Part shown: positions 1 to 9,453 of the stretch, piece by piece
Layout: every line of letters begins with the position of its first letter
Numbering within the stretch: the stretch's first letter is position 1
Source: Gammaproteobacteria bacterium
Lineage (GTDB): Bacteria; Pseudomonadota; Gammaproteobacteria; Steroidobacterales; Steroidobacteraceae
Length of the DNA: 64,000 nt
Direction of reading: 5' to 3'
Assembly: GCA_025359565.1 (NCBI GenBank)
Contig: JANYFY010000002.1
Coordinates: forward strand, 26,930-90,929
The notes under the pieces: model-generated
Databases searched by the model: none
Told to the model about the DNA's origin: nothing
Seen by the model: only the letters and a program-made list of their open reading frames with translations
Made by a program: the position numbers and the translations under genes

Positions 1-1623
1 GGTAGAGGTTGCAAATTCCGCGGCACACGAATCCACACGTTTGTAAACCGGATGTATCCCAAGCTTACGCCGTCGGCTACGGATCATCGGCTCGTCACGC
101 GCGACCAGGCGACTAATACGCGAATCCGAAAAACCTTTGCGCTTAAGTGCGCGCATTCGCGCAAAATCTAAACTCTCGAAACCAGCGTGCGTCAAGACCG
201 CTTCTTCACGAATCAAATCCTCGACCTGCGCCAGAAACCACGGATCAATGGCGGTCGCATCAAACACTTGCTTTATAGTCCAGCCCGCGCGCAAGGCATC
301 GGCGACATATAACAAACGATTAGGTCCCGGCCACCGCAATTCATAGCCTAATTTCTCGGACGCTTCATCGGTCAATGGCAAATGCAGTTGCTCATTAAAT
401 CCGTCTAAACCTGTCTCCAAGCTGCGTAATGCTTTTTGCAAAGATTCCTGAAAATTTCGTCCTATAGCCATGGCTTCGCCGACAGACTTCATTTGAGTGG
501 TGAGCCGTGTGTTTGAGCCTGGAAATTTTTCGAACGTAAACCGTGGGATCTTGGTTACCACATAGTCAATGCTGGGTTCAAAGGAAGCAGGCGTCGTGCC
601 ATTCGTGATTTCGTTCTTAAGCTCATCCAAGGTGTAACCGACCGCAAGCTTGGCTGCGACCTTGGCAATCGGAAAACCCGTGGCCTTGGAGGCCAGAGCC
701 GAGGAACGGGATACGCGGGGGTTCATTTCGATCACAAGAACCCGGCCATCGACGGGATTCACCGCAAATTGTACATTCGAACCCCCCGTATCCACACCGA
801 TTTTGCGTAGCACCGCAATAGACGCATCGCGCAAGCGTTGATATTCCCGATCGGTCAGCGTTTGAGCGGGTGCTACCGTAATTGAATCTCCGGTGTGCAC
901 GCCCATCGGATCTAGATTTTCAATGGCGCACACGATGATGCAGTTATCGTTGCGATCACGCACCACTTCCATCTCGTACTCTTTCCAACCCAGCACGGAC
1001 TCCTCTAGAAGCACCTCGTTCGTGGGCGAGGCATCCAGTCCACGCGCGACAATCTCTTCAAACTCTTCCCGGTTGTAGGCAATGCCACCCCCACTCCCAC
1101 CCAGCGTAAACGAAGGCCGAATGACGGTGGGAAAACCAATCTCCGACTGAACCGCTAGGGCTTCTTCCATGCTGTGGGCTATGCGCGCACGCGCAGTTTC
1201 AAGGCCTATTTCTGTCATCGCGCGACGGAATAATTCGCGATCCTCCGCCATATCAATTGCCCGCTTGGTCGCACCAATCATTTCCACCGAATATTTTTCC
1301 AACACGCCTTCGCGCGCAAGATCAAGCGAAGTATTAAGTGCGGTCTGCCCGCCCATGGTGGCAAGCAAGGCTTCGGGCCGCTCTTTCTCGATAATTCTTT
1401 CAATTGTGCGCCAATTGATAGGCTCGATATAAATCGAGTCGGCGGTATCCGGGTCGGTCATGATGGTGGCCGGATTCGAGTTGACCAAAATTACGCGATA
1501 ACCTTCCTCCTTCAGTGCCTTACACGCTTGCGCACCCGAATAATCGAATTCACAAGCCTGACCAATGACAATGGGGCCGGCGCCGATGATGAGAATGCTA
1601 TGAATGTCCGCTCGTTTGGGCAC
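1..1623 (-). CDS. carB: Carbamoyl-phosphate synthase large subunit, N-terminal half (cut by window edge)
   Basis: Large subunit of the enzyme that makes carbamoyl phosphate for pyrimidine and arginine synthesis; its first ATP-grasp half activates bicarbonate and uses ammonia channelled from CarA. About 541 codons are visible, roughly half the usual length, so the second ATP-grasp half and the allosteric C-terminal domain lie outside. The protein opens with [20 protein letters not shown], typical of the family, and carries [15 protein letters not shown] and [18 protein letters not shown] of the ATP-grasp fold. The start is a GTG at 1621-1623, one base after the carA stop, which implies translational coupling. 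Identity is secure. Confidence 0.97.
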   Translation of the reverse strand, partial: MPKRADIHSILIIGAGPIVIGQACEFDYSGAQACKALKEEGYRVILVNSNPATIMTDPDTADSIYIEPINWRTIERIIEKERPEALLATMGGQTALNTSLDLAREGVLEKYSVEMIGATKRAIDMAEDRELFRRAMTEIGLETARARIAHSMEEALAVQSEIGFPTVIRPSFTLGGSGGGIAYNREEFEEIVARGLDASPTNEVLLEESVLGWKEYEMEVVRDRNDNCIIVCAIENLDPMGVHTGDSITVAPAQTLTDREYQRLRDASIAVLRKIGVDTGGSNVQFAVNPVDGRVLVIEMNPRVSRSSALASKATGFPIAKVAAKLAVGYTLDELKNEITNGTTPASFEPSIDYVVTKIPRFTFEKFPGSNTRLTTQMKSVGEAMAIGRNFQESLQKALRSLETGLDGFNEQLHLPLTDEASEKLGYELRWPGPNRLLYVADALRAGWTIKQVFDATAIDPWFLAQVEDLIREEAVLTHAGFESLDFARMRALKRKGFSDSRISRLVARDEPMIRSRRRKLGIHPVYKRVDSCAAEFATST

Positions 1624-1624
1624 G

Positions 1625-2800
1625 TTAACTCTCGGTCGACTTTAATTTAGCGGGGCGACTCCGTGCGCTCGCGTGACCGTGTTTCAACATCAAATAAATA
1701 AAGTGCTCAAAAAGTAGTCGCAGCTCGTGCGGACCTGGGCTTGCTTCCGGGTGACCTTGAAAACCAAAGGCGGGACGATCGGTACGCGCAATGCCTTGCA
1801 GCGATGCATCAAAAAGAGAACGATGGGTAACACGAAGGTTAGCCGGCAAATTAACGTCACTTACCGCAAACCCGTGATTCTGACTAGAGATTAACACCCG
1901 AGCGGAGTCCACTTCTAACACCGGGTGATTAGCGCCGTGATGCCCAAATTTCATTTTTAAAGTCTTCGCACCACTCGCTAAGGCGAGTAATTGATGGCCC
2001 AGACATATTCCGAAAATCGGCGTCTCAGTCTCTAACAATTGCTTAATCGCCTCAATCGCGTAATCGCAGGCCTCGGGATCTCCCGGTCCGTTACTTAAGA
2101 AAACACCATCAGGATTCATTGCAAGTACTTGTTTTGCAGACGTTTGTGCGGGCACCACCGTCATGCGACACCCGTGATCGCTGAGCAAGCGCAAAATATT
2201 GCGCTTAATACCAAAATCGTAAGCAACGACATGCAACCTAGTTTGCGGCCGAGGTTGGCGATTGGTGGACTGCCAGATGATCCCGTCATTCCATTGGTAA
2301 TTTTTCTTGGTACTGACTGTTTTGGCTAAATCCATCCCTTTCAAACCCGGAAATTTTTTAGCTACACGCACTGCGGCTGTTTCGTCGATGCTATCGCCCG
2401 TCATAATGCAGCCGGACTGCGCTCCTTTCTCGCGCAGCAAGCGGGTTAATTTGCGTGTATCGATATCAGCAATCGCGATCACTTTGCAGCGCAGCAGGAA
2501 GCTATTTAAGGATTCAGTTGCGCGCCAATTCGAATGCAGTAGCGCAAGATCACGAATTACAAGCCCTGCCGCATACACAGCGCCGGATTCATGGTCCTCC
2601 GGAGTGGTGCCGGTATTGCCAATATGCGGATACGTCAACGTCACAATTTGCCGGGAATAGGAGGGGTCAGTCAGAATTTCTTGATAGCCCGTCATGGCGG
2701 TATTAAACACAACTTCGCCGGTGGTGTTGCCCTTGGCACCCACAGACACGCCGCGAAATACTGTGCCGTCTTCAAGAGCTAGCACTGCAGGCGTATACAT
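1625..2800 (-). CDS. carA: Carbamoyl-phosphate synthase small (glutaminase) subunit
   Basis: Class I glutamine amidotransferase subunit that releases ammonia for CarB. The N-terminal CPSase small-chain domain (about residues 1-150) is followed by the amidotransferase domain with the nucleophile cysteine in [17 protein letters not shown] (near residue 265) and the His/Glu pair in [13 protein letters not shown] (near 350). Length 391 aa is normal. The ATG at 2798-2800 has an AGGA Shine-Dalgarno six bases upstream, directly abutting one of the repeats of the upstream leader (see 2801-2881). It is the last-but-one gene of the minus-strand run that begins with hrcA and is followed by carB after one base. 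Confidence 0.97.
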   Translation of the reverse strand: MYTPAVLALEDGTVFRGVSVGAKGNTTGEVVFNTAMTGYQEILTDPSYSRQIVTLTYPHIGNTGTTPEDHESGAVYAAGLVIRDLALLHSNWRATESLNSFLLRCKVIAIADIDTRKLTRLLREKGAQSGCIMTGDSIDETAAVRVAKKFPGLKGMDLAKTVSTKKNYQWNDGIIWQSTNRQPRPQTRLHVVAYDFGIKRNILRLLSDHGCRMTVVPAQTSAKQVLAMNPDGVFLSNGPGDPEACDYAIEAIKQLLETETPIFGICLGHQLLALASGAKTLKMKFGHHGANHPVLEVDSARVLISSQNHGFAVSDVNLPANLRVTHRSLFDASLQGIARTDRPAFGFQGHPEASPGPHELRLLFEHFIYLMLKHGHASARSRPAKLKSTES

Positions 2801-2881
2801 TCCGGTTCCTCGCTTTGCGCTAATAGCGCTTTGCGCACATGCGCAAAGCGGGAAGCGCTCGTTAGAACATCCTCCCGCTTG
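2801..2881 (-). promoter_or_regulatory. carA mRNA leader with competing inverted repeats next to the ribosome-binding site
   Basis: On the transcribed strand CGCTTTGCGC (2850-2841) is followed by two copies of its complement GCGCAAAGCG, at 2836-2827 (four-base loop) and at 2820-2811, the second touching the AGGA ribosome-binding site of carA. Upstream, AAGCGGGA (2880-2873) can pair with TCCCGCTT (2853-2846), whose CGCTT is part of the first arm. The three pairings are mutually exclusive, so the leader could switch the ribosome-binding site between free and paired. No U-tract is present, so an intrinsic terminator is unlikely. A regulatory role is inference. Confidence 0.5.
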
Positions 2882-2953
2882 ATGAATTTAATCGCGATCA
2901 GTTTCCGGGCGCAAATACTAACGATGCGCAAGCTGACTGTCTATGACTATCCT

Positions 2954-3754
2954 TCAAAGTCCTAACACTTGAGTCATGTCATAAACACCTGCAGGCCTGC
3001 CCGGCAACCATAACGCTGCCCGCAACGCACCTCGAGCAAATGCCATCCGATCCGTAGCGCGATGCGTAATTTCAAGACGTTCACCGTCAGCGGTAAACAG
3101 TACCGTGTGCTCGCCGATTACATCGCCGGCACGCATCGCGTTAAAGCCAATGGTACCTGGCACGCGGCCCCCCACCCTCGATTTTTTGTCATATAACGCT
3201 ATATTTTCAAGCGCCTGGCCACGCACTGCGGCCACTTGCTCGCCCAATGCGAGGGCCGTTCCCGATGGCATATCACGTTTTAACCGATGATGAATTTCAG
3301 CAATATCAACCTCATAGCCTACGCCCAAGGCCTTAGTCGCGAATGCAACGAGCTGCATCATGGCGGTCACGCCTACGCTGGTATTAGGCGCAATGAGCAC
3401 TGCAATGTCTTTGGCGGCATGCTCAATCGTCGCACGAGTCGCTGCGTCATAACCGGTTGCGCCCACTATGATCGGCACGCCCGCCTCACGGCAGGCCCGC
3501 ACGTGAGCTGCGAGACACGTCGACGCGCTGAAATCAAGCGCTACGGTGGCTTCCGTCAATGCAAGACTTGGATCTGCGCTAACTAAGACCCCTGTCTTGC
3601 CGCCCTCGCCGCCCGCATCAATCCCTAAACTGACACTTCCTGCCGACGCCACCGCACCCACCAAGACCATTTGCGGAGTTTCGGCTAAGGCGCGTACGAT
3701 CGTTTGGCCCATCCGTCCGGTTGAGCCAAAAATCGTCAGCCTTTGATTAGACAT
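2954..3754 (-). CDS. dapB: 4-hydroxy-tetrahydrodipicolinate reductase
   Basis: Reduces the DapA product to tetrahydrodipicolinate on the way to diaminopimelate and lysine, using NAD(P)H. The nucleotide-binding motif FGSTGRMGQTIVRAL sits at the N-terminus (residues 9-23) and the catalytic signature EIHHRLKRDMPSGTALALGE lies near residue 153. Length 266 aa is normal. It starts four bases after the dnaJ stop and so rides on the chaperone transcript; no strong Shine-Dalgarno is visible. The gene before it in its pathway, dapA, is elsewhere in this window (29118-30011). Confidence 0.97.
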   Translation of the reverse strand: MSNQRLTIFGSTGRMGQTIVRALAETPQMVLVGAVASAGSVSLGIDAGGEGGKTGVLVSADPSLALTEATVALDFSASTCLAAHVRACREAGVPIIVGATGYDAATRATIEHAAKDIAVLIAPNTSVGVTAMMQLVAFATKALGVGYEVDIAEIHHRLKRDMPSGTALALGEQVAAVRGQALENIALYDKKSRVGGRVPGTIGFNAMRAGDVIGEHTVLFTADGERLEITHRATDRMAFARGALRAALWLPGRPAGVYDMTQVLGL

Positions 3755-3758
3755 AAGG

Positions 3759-4880
3759 CTAGGATATCGCGCCGGTAAAAAATTTCTTTACACCGGCAAA
3801 AAACGTTTGTTCGCGCGGCTTGTGACTTCCCAGCTGCAGCGCTGCCTCAAATCGGCGCAGTAACTCGCGCTGCTCTGCATTAAGGCTCACTGGAGTCTCT
3901 ATCACAACCCGACAAAACAAGTCCCCCGCAGCGCCCCCACGCACCGGCGTCACACCCTTATCTCGCACGCGAAATACGCGCCCGGACTGGGTCTCGATGG
4001 GCACTTTAATGACGACCTCACCATCGAGGGTCGGAACATTTACAGACCCCCCTAAAGCCGCAGTCGCGAAACTGACGGGCACTTCACAGGACAAATGGCT
4101 ACCTTCCCGTTCAAAAATAGCGTGTTCGCGTACGCGAACTTCAACATATAGATCACCCGTCGGGCCACCATTGCGACCTACCTCACCTTCGCCGTTGAGC
4201 CGAATCCGATCCCCGGTATCCACTCCCGCAGGAACAGTCACTGAAATCGCTTTATCGGCGCGAATTCGACCTTGCCCATAACAATCATCACACGGATTAC
4301 TGACGATTTTGCCGCGTCCTTTACAACGTGGACAGGGCTGTTGAATCGTGAATATTGACTGTTGAACTCGCACCTGACCTTGGCCCGCACAGGTATCGCA
4401 GGTCTTTGGGGTCGAGCCTTTCGCCGCCCCGGAGCCTTTGCACGGCTTGCACTCGACTAAGGTCGGAATTTTAATCTCGGTTTTAGTGCCGAATACTGCC
4501 TGCTCTAGGTCCAACTCAAGCTCGAAACGCAAATCGGCCCCGCGGAACACCTGCGTTCGGCCGCGTTGTCCGCCCGAGAATATGTCCCCAAACATTTCAC
4601 CAAAAATATCACCGAAGGCTTCACCCGCACTGAAGCCCCCGCCCCCGCCGCGCTGGTCGAGGCCGGCATGGCCGTATTGGTCGTAGATCGCGCGTTTCTG
4701 CGCATTGGTCAAAATTTCGTAAGCTTCTTTAGCCTCTTTAAATTTATGCTCAGATTCAGGATCATCCGGATTGCGGTCCGGATGATACTTCATCGCTAAA
4801 CGCCGATACGACTTCTTGATGTCCGCCTCGGTGGCGCCTTTGGGCACATCAAGTACTTTGTAAAAATCCGACTTCGCCAT
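3759..4880 (-). CDS. dnaJ: Co-chaperone DnaJ (Hsp40)
   Basis: Stimulates DnaK ATPase and delivers unfolded clients. All class A domains are present in order: J domain with HPD in [10 protein letters not shown] (residues ~30-39), a Gly/Phe-rich linker (~75-115), four zinc-finger repeats ([32 protein letters not shown]; ~145-210) and the C-terminal substrate-binding region. Length 373 aa is standard. It lies 12 bases after dnaK on the same strand and presumably shares the sigma-32 promoter upstream of dnaK. Confidence 0.98.
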   Translation of the reverse strand: MAKSDFYKVLDVPKGATEADIKKSYRRLAMKYHPDRNPDDPESEHKFKEAKEAYEILTNAQKRAIYDQYGHAGLDQRGGGGGFSAGEAFGDIFGEMFGDIFSGGQRGRTQVFRGADLRFELELDLEQAVFGTKTEIKIPTLVECKPCKGSGAAKGSTPKTCDTCAGQGQVRVQQSIFTIQQPCPRCKGRGKIVSNPCDDCYGQGRIRADKAISVTVPAGVDTGDRIRLNGEGEVGRNGGPTGDLYVEVRVREHAIFEREGSHLSCEVPVSFATAALGGSVNVPTLDGEVVIKVPIETQSGRVFRVRDKGVTPVRGGAAGDLFCRVVIETPVSLNAEQRELLRRFEAALQLGSHKPREQTFFAGVKKFFTGAIS

Positions 4881-4892
4881 CGTAGAGAAATC

Positions 4893-6809
4893 CTAGCTTT
4901 TCTTATGTTCGCTGTCTTTGACCTCTTCAAACTCCGCGTCGAGGACATCCTCTTTCTTCGGCTCTTCGCCACTACCCATCGCATCCTTAGCGCCCGACTC
5001 GTACATCTTTTGCAAAATTGCCGCCGAGGCTTGTTCAAGCGCGGTGGTTTTACTCTCGATAACTTCCCGATCGTCACCCGTCATGGCGGCTTTAACGGCC
5101 GCTATAGCATCGGTAACAGCCTTCTTCTCCTCGTCGGATGCTTTATCACCCACATCCTTAATTGCCTTCTCCACCGTATGTACAGCGGCATCCGCTTTAT
5201 TGCGTGCACCGACTAATTCTCGAAATTTCTTGTCTTCCTCGGCATTGGCTTCAGCTTCCGAGACCATGCGCTTTATTTCAGCCTCCGACAGTCCACTGGA
5301 CGCTTTGATGACAATGCGCTGTTCCTTGCCGGTCTTCACATCTTTGGCGGAAACATTCAATATGCCGTTGGCATCAATGTCGAACGCCACCTCGATTTGC
5401 GGCAATCCGCGCGGTGCGGGCGGAATATCGGATAAATCAAATCGTCCGAGAGATTTATTATCGGTAGCTCGGTCGCGCTCCCCTTGTAATACGTGAATGG
5501 TAACCCCGGTTTGATTATCGTCCGCGGTTGAAAAGGTTTGGCTTGCCTTAGTGGGTATGGTGGTGTTTTTTTCGATCACCTTAGTCATTACTCCCCCCAA
5601 GGTCTCAATACCTAAGGACAACGGAGTGACATCCAAAAGCAGCACGTCCTTCACTTCACCCGACAATACGCCGCCTTGAATGGCAGCCCCCACCGCTACC
5701 GCCTCATCAGGATTCACATCTTTACGGGGCTCTTTGCCAAAAAAGTCTTTAACCGCTTTTTGCACCATGGGCATGCGGGTTTGACCACCCACCAGAATCA
5801 CATCAGCCACATCCTTGATTGAAATACCGGCATCTTTTAATGCGATACGACAAGGTTCAATGGTTTTCTGGACTAAGTCCTCAACCAACGACTCTAGTTT
5901 GGCGCGGGTAAGCTTCATGTTCAAATGCTTAGGTCCGGCTTGATCTGCAGTGATATACGGCAGATTAATTTCAGTTTGCTGGCTGGAGGAAAGTTCAATC
6001 TTGGCCTTCTCGGCAGCCTCCTTCAAGCGCTGCATCGCCAGCGGATCTTTGCGTACATCAATACCACTTTCTTTTTTAAATTCATCCGCAAGATAATTTA
6101 TCACTCGCAAGTCGAAATCTTCGCCACCTAAAAAAGTATCACCATTGGTCGACAGCACTTCAAATTGACGTTCACCGTCAACGGCAGCGATCTCGATTAC
6201 AGAGACATCGAAGGTGCCACCGCCCAAGTCATAGACTGCGATTTTGCGGTCACCCCCATCTTTATCCAGCCCATAGGCCAACGCCGCTGCGGTCGGTTCG
6301 TTAATAATGCGCTTGACGTTAAGACCCGCAATTCGACCTGCATCTTTAGTGGCTTGACGTTGTGAATCGTTAAAATATGCGGGGACTGTGATAACCGCCT
6401 CAGTTACCGCTTCGCCTAAGTAGTCCTCGGCAGTTTTCTTCATTTTCATGAGAACCCGTGCAGATACTTCGGGAGGCGCCATCGTTTTACCCTGCACCTC
6501 AACCCACGCATCCCCGTTATCAGCTTTTGCGATCTTGTACGAGACCATGCTCATGTCTTTCTTGACCACGTCGTCACTGAACTTCCGGCCAATCAAACGC
6601 TTAACCGCCGCTACGGTATTTTGCGGATTAGTCACAGCCTGGCGCTTCGCGGATTGACCCACTAACACCTCATCGTCCTTGGTAAACGCCACGATGGAGG
6701 GTGTAGTACGATCTCCTTCGCTATTTTCAATCACCTTAGGCTTACCACCTTCCATGATTGCGACGCAGGAATTAGTGGTACCCAGATCGATGCCTATCAT
6801 TTTACCCAT
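4893..6809 (-). CDS. dnaK: Molecular chaperone DnaK (Hsp70)
   Basis: ATP-driven Hsp70 chaperone of the cytoplasm. The actin-like ATPase domain opens with [19 protein letters not shown] and contains the Hsp70 signatures [16 protein letters not shown] and [14 protein letters not shown]; the substrate-binding domain follows ([15 protein letters not shown]) and the acidic lysine-rich tail ends in [11 protein letters not shown]. Length 638 aa is normal. The ATG is preceded by GAGAGGA at suitable spacing. A sigma-32-type promoter lies just upstream (6851-6876). Followed by dnaJ, preceded by grpE. Confidence 0.99.
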   Translation of the reverse strand: MGKMIGIDLGTTNSCVAIMEGGKPKVIENSEGDRTTPSIVAFTKDDEVLVGQSAKRQAVTNPQNTVAAVKRLIGRKFSDDVVKKDMSMVSYKIAKADNGDAWVEVQGKTMAPPEVSARVLMKMKKTAEDYLGEAVTEAVITVPAYFNDSQRQATKDAGRIAGLNVKRIINEPTAAALAYGLDKDGGDRKIAVYDLGGGTFDVSVIEIAAVDGERQFEVLSTNGDTFLGGEDFDLRVINYLADEFKKESGIDVRKDPLAMQRLKEAAEKAKIELSSSQQTEINLPYITADQAGPKHLNMKLTRAKLESLVEDLVQKTIEPCRIALKDAGISIKDVADVILVGGQTRMPMVQKAVKDFFGKEPRKDVNPDEAVAVGAAIQGGVLSGEVKDVLLLDVTPLSLGIETLGGVMTKVIEKNTTIPTKASQTFSTADDNQTGVTIHVLQGERDRATDNKSLGRFDLSDIPPAPRGLPQIEVAFDIDANGILNVSAKDVKTGKEQRIVIKASSGLSEAEIKRMVSEAEANAEEDKKFRELVGARNKADAAVHTVEKAIKDVGDKASDEEKKAVTDAIAAVKAAMTGDDREVIESKTTALEQASAAILQKMYESGAKDAMGSGEEPKKEDVLDAEFEEVKDSEHKKS

Positions 6810-6850
6810 AACGAAAATCCTCTCAAAAAATTACCTAACATGTGCTTAAA

Positions 6851-6876
6851 GTGGGGGGCCTCTAAGTGTTTTTCAA
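6851..6876 (-). promoter_or_regulatory. Sigma-32 (heat-shock) promoter of dnaK-dnaJ
   Basis: On the minus strand TTGAAA (6876-6871) is followed after 14 bases by CCCCAC (6856-6851), with TT next, close to the RpoH consensus CTTGAAA-N13/14-CCCCATNT. Transcription would begin near 6843, giving a leader of about 35 bases with the GAGAGGA ribosome-binding site. The match is seen directly; use by sigma-32 is inference from the consensus and from the gene. Confidence 0.7.
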
Positions 6877-6901
6877 TTGCTCTATAGAATCCGGCGGCTG
6901 G

Positions 6902-7423
6902 TTATGCGGGCGCCTTACTAACGATTACTCGCGCCGGCCGCAATAGGCGCCCATTCAACGAATAGCCTTTTTGAATGACATTAAGCACGGTATTCGCTGG
7001 GTGCTCCAGACTCTGCGTAGCGACCATTGCCTCGTGCCAGGCCGGATCAAATGGCTGCCCCGCAGGATCAATAATTTTGATACCTGCTTTCTCAAACGCC
7101 TTATACAGTTGCCGTAAAGTGGCTTTTGCCCCTTCCAGCAGCGCAGGGCCCGGGTTCGTCGCGCCGGCCCCAATGCCAGCTTCTAGGGCATCGCCGACCG
7201 TTACCAATTCGCCGGCAAAACGCTCAATGGCGAATTTGCGCGCGTTATCGATTTCACGCTCCGAACGTTTGCGGAAGTTATCAAGCTCCGCCACTGCACG
7301 TAAATAGTTATTTCTATTTTCTTCGGCTCGAGCCTCGGCTTGCGCCAAGGCGTCATCGGCCACCGCTATTCCCGCCGCCTCATTGCCCGGGCCTCGCCCC
7401 GGCTCTTGATCATTCTCGTTCAC
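6902..7423 (-). CDS. grpE: Nucleotide exchange factor GrpE
   Basis: Exchange factor that releases ADP from DnaK. The protein has the long N-terminal coiled coil (AEARAEENRNNYLRAVAELD, then NFRKRSEREIDNARKFAIER) and the beta domain with HPANTVLNVIQKGYSLNGRL near the C-terminus. The preferred start is GTG at 7421-7423 (173 aa), with GGGGGA four bases upstream. An in-frame ATG at 7468 would add 15 residues, but it lies at or before the expected start point of the sigma-32 promoter at 7467-7494, so it is probably not in the transcript. Confidence 0.94.
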   Translation of the reverse strand: MNENDQEPGRGPGNEAAGIAVADDALAQAEARAEENRNNYLRAVAELDNFRKRSEREIDNARKFAIERFAGELVTVGDALEAGIGAGATNPGPALLEGAKATLRQLYKAFEKAGIKIIDPAGQPFDPAWHEAMVATQSLEHPANTVLNVIQKGYSLNGRLLRPARVIVSKAPA

Positions 7424-7466
7424 TGTATCCCCCAAAAATTTGCCTCGACTAACGTCGAGTCCGTCC

Positions 7467-7494
7467 ATGTGGGGGCTATTTGCGCGCGTTCAAG
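7467..7494 (-). promoter_or_regulatory. Sigma-32 (heat-shock) promoter of grpE, inside the end of hrcA
   Basis: CTTGAAC (7494-7488) is followed after exactly 13 bases by CCCCACAT (7474-7467) on the minus strand, a very good RpoH-type promoter. The -35 element lies within the last codons of hrcA and the -10 straddles the hrcA-grpE junction. The transcript would begin near 7460, upstream of a short inverted repeat (CTCGAC/GTCGAG, 7444-7459) and the grpE GTG start. Confidence 0.75.
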
Positions 7495-8531
7495 GCCGAA
7501 CTCAATAGTTTTGCCGTAATGTCGACGATCGGTATGACACGTTCGTAGGCCATGCGGGTGGGGCCGATGATGCCTAAAACACCTACTATCCGGTTATCTA
7601 ACGTATACGGAGCGGTAACCACGCTGATGTCATCAAGTATTCGATAGCCCGACTCATGACCGATAAAAATCTGAATTCCGTCCGCTGTCAGACAACTATC
7701 CAACAGTTGCAATATGTCGCGTTTCTCATTAAATGCCTCAAATAAACGGCGTAAACGGTCGACATTGGATAATTCGGCAAAACCCATCAAATTCGTCTCG
7801 CCCGCAATGACATATTCGACCTGCTCGTTTGGGTTTTGCACAAAAACTTTTTGCGCCACTTGAATCGCATCGGACATTAATTGGTCCATATGCTGTCGCG
7901 TCTCTTGCAACTGCGCTAGCAACTGCGCTCTTACATCCGGCAAAGATCGCCCAGAAAAAGCCTCGTTGAGATAATTCGCCGCACGCCGTAACTCTTCCGG
8001 CGCATAGTGGCGATCCAACTGAACCACCCGGTTTTGTACTTCTCGATTACTCATCACCATAATCGCTAACGCGCGATTTTCCGACAAACTGACAAATTCA
8101 ATCTGCGAAAGCGCCACGTAATTCGGATTGGGCAAGGTCACTAAACCCGCCATATGGGTCACTTTAGAAAGCATCTGCGAAACCGAATGGACTAAAGAGC
8201 GTCCCGTAGATGCCTCATCGCCCATCTGCCTCTCGATATCCTCCACTTCTTGATGCTGTAAAGGCTTAAGCTTCAACAAGGTATCGACGAACAATCGGTA
8301 GCCCTTATCGGTCGGAATTCGCCCAGCAGAGGTATGCGGCGAGGTCACAAATCCAAGTGATTCTAGGTCCGCCATCACGTTGCGGATGGTTGCCGCAGAC
8401 AGACTTAACCCTGAATCCCGCGACAAAGTCCGGGAGCCCACGGGTTGTCCATCTCGAATATAGTTCTCAATCAGCGCCTTGAGCAAGAGTTGCGCTCGCT
8501 CAGTAAGGCCTTCATCGGTACTATCTGTCAT
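7476..8531 (-). CDS. hrcA: Heat-inducible transcription repressor HrcA
   Basis: Repressor that binds CIRCE operators ahead of chaperone genes and is kept active by GroEL. The N-terminal winged helix reads RAQLLLKALIENYIRDGQPV and SLSAATIRNVMADLESLGFV, followed by the typical TSPHTSAGRIPTDKGYRLFVD stretch and the GAF-like dimerisation domain. Length 351 aa is normal. It is the first gene of the minus-strand chaperone run, 28 bases from the divergent nadK. No CIRCE element (TTAGCACTC-N9-GAGTGCTAA) is visible ahead of hrcA, grpE or dnaK, so its target is probably elsewhere, such as groESL. Confidence 0.96.
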   Translation of the reverse strand: MTDSTDEGLTERAQLLLKALIENYIRDGQPVGSRTLSRDSGLSLSAATIRNVMADLESLGFVTSPHTSAGRIPTDKGYRLFVDTLLKLKPLQHQEVEDIERQMGDEASTGRSLVHSVSQMLSKVTHMAGLVTLPNPNYVALSQIEFVSLSENRALAIMVMSNREVQNRVVQLDRHYAPEELRRAANYLNEAFSGRSLPDVRAQLLAQLQETRQHMDQLMSDAIQVAQKVFVQNPNEQVEYVIAGETNLMGFAELSNVDRLRRLFEAFNEKRDILQLLDSCLTADGIQIFIGHESGYRILDDISVVTAPYTLDNRIVGVLGIIGPTRMAYERVIPIVDITAKLLSSALNARK

Positions 8532-8559
8532 AGGATCATGCTACAAGGACTTATCGTCT

Positions 8560-9450
8560 ATGCCCCACATTTTTCACTCCGTCGCCCTGATCGGCAATAC
8601 TAAAGACCCACAGGTTGCCGAATGTATGCAAACTCTTGCCGGACATTTGTCCATCCGCAAAGTGCGCGTACTGGTCGGCCCGAGCGTAAAACTCACCCTA
8701 CCCGCAAATACAGAATTGTGCGACGAGGAGAGCGTTGCGTCACGCGCGCAACTTATTATCGCCATCGGCGGTGATGGTACCTTACTCTATGCGGCCAGTT
8801 TAGTGGCGACTTACAACGTACCATTGCTTGGCATCAATCGGGGCAGATTGGGTTTTCTAACCGACGTTAGCCGCAAAACCATGGTTGAAGACGTCGATAG
8901 CGTGCTTGAAGGCAGATTCTCCGAAGATCGCCGCTCGATGCTCGCCGCCACGCTGCAAGGAAGTGGCGCACCACGGCATTCGCTCGCGCTGAACGATGTA
9001 GTCGTCAATAAGCGGGAAACCGGCCGAATACTGGAATTCGAGACCTCTATCAATGGGCGGTTCGTCAATTCACATGGGGGTGATGGGATGATCGTCGCAA
9101 CTGCCACGGGCTCAACGGCTTACGCACTTTCCTGTGGAGGACCCATTGTCGAACCCGATCTCGACGTCTGGGTGTTAGCGCCCATTTGTCCGCATACTTT
9201 GAGCGATCGACCGATCATAGTGCGAGCCGGTAGTAAGATAAAACTCCAGATTTCCGATCGCTTCGAGACACTCGCACAGGTGACTTGTGACGGCAACAGC
9301 ATAGGCGCGCTGCAGCAAGGCGACTGCTTGCACATTGAGAGTGCCAACACGCAGATAACCCTTCTCCACCCTCCAGGCTACGACTATTACCGCCTGCTAC
9401 GCTCTAAGCTGCACTGGGGACGGGCCGGTGCCGGAGCGCAAAGCGAGTAG
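8560..9450 (+). CDS. nadK: NAD kinase
   Basis: Phosphorylates NAD to NADP. Conserved motifs are present in order: IIAIGGDGTLLYAASL (the GGDG motif, near residue 70), NRGRLGFLTDV, LNDVVVNKRETGRILEFE and ATGSTAYALSCGGPIVEPDL. The ATG at 8560 (296 aa) matches the family N-terminus and has AAGGA about ten bases upstream; the reading frame extends further upstream but would overlap hrcA. It is divergent from hrcA across 28 bases and is followed three bases later by recN. Confidence 0.96.
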   Translation: MPHIFHSVALIGNTKDPQVAECMQTLAGHLSIRKVRVLVGPSVKLTLPANTELCDEESVASRAQLIIAIGGDGTLLYAASLVATYNVPLLGINRGRLGFLTDVSRKTMVEDVDSVLEGRFSEDRRSMLAATLQGSGAPRHSLALNDVVVNKRETGRILEFETSINGRFVNSHGGDGMIVATATGSTAYALSCGGPIVEPDLDVWVLAPICPHTLSDRPIIVRAGSKIKLQISDRFETLAQVTCDGNSIGALQQGDCLHIESANTQITLLHPPGYDYYRLLRSKLHWGRAGAGAQSE

Positions 9451-9453
9451 ATC

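Noticed and set aside
4918..5496. Long plus-strand open frame opposite dnaK
   Set aside because: Serine/alanine-rich shadow of the dnaK coding strand; dnaK is unambiguous.
6810..8559. CIRCE operator for HrcA
   Set aside because: No TTAGCACTC-N9-GAGTGCTAA or close variant ahead of hrcA, grpE or dnaK.
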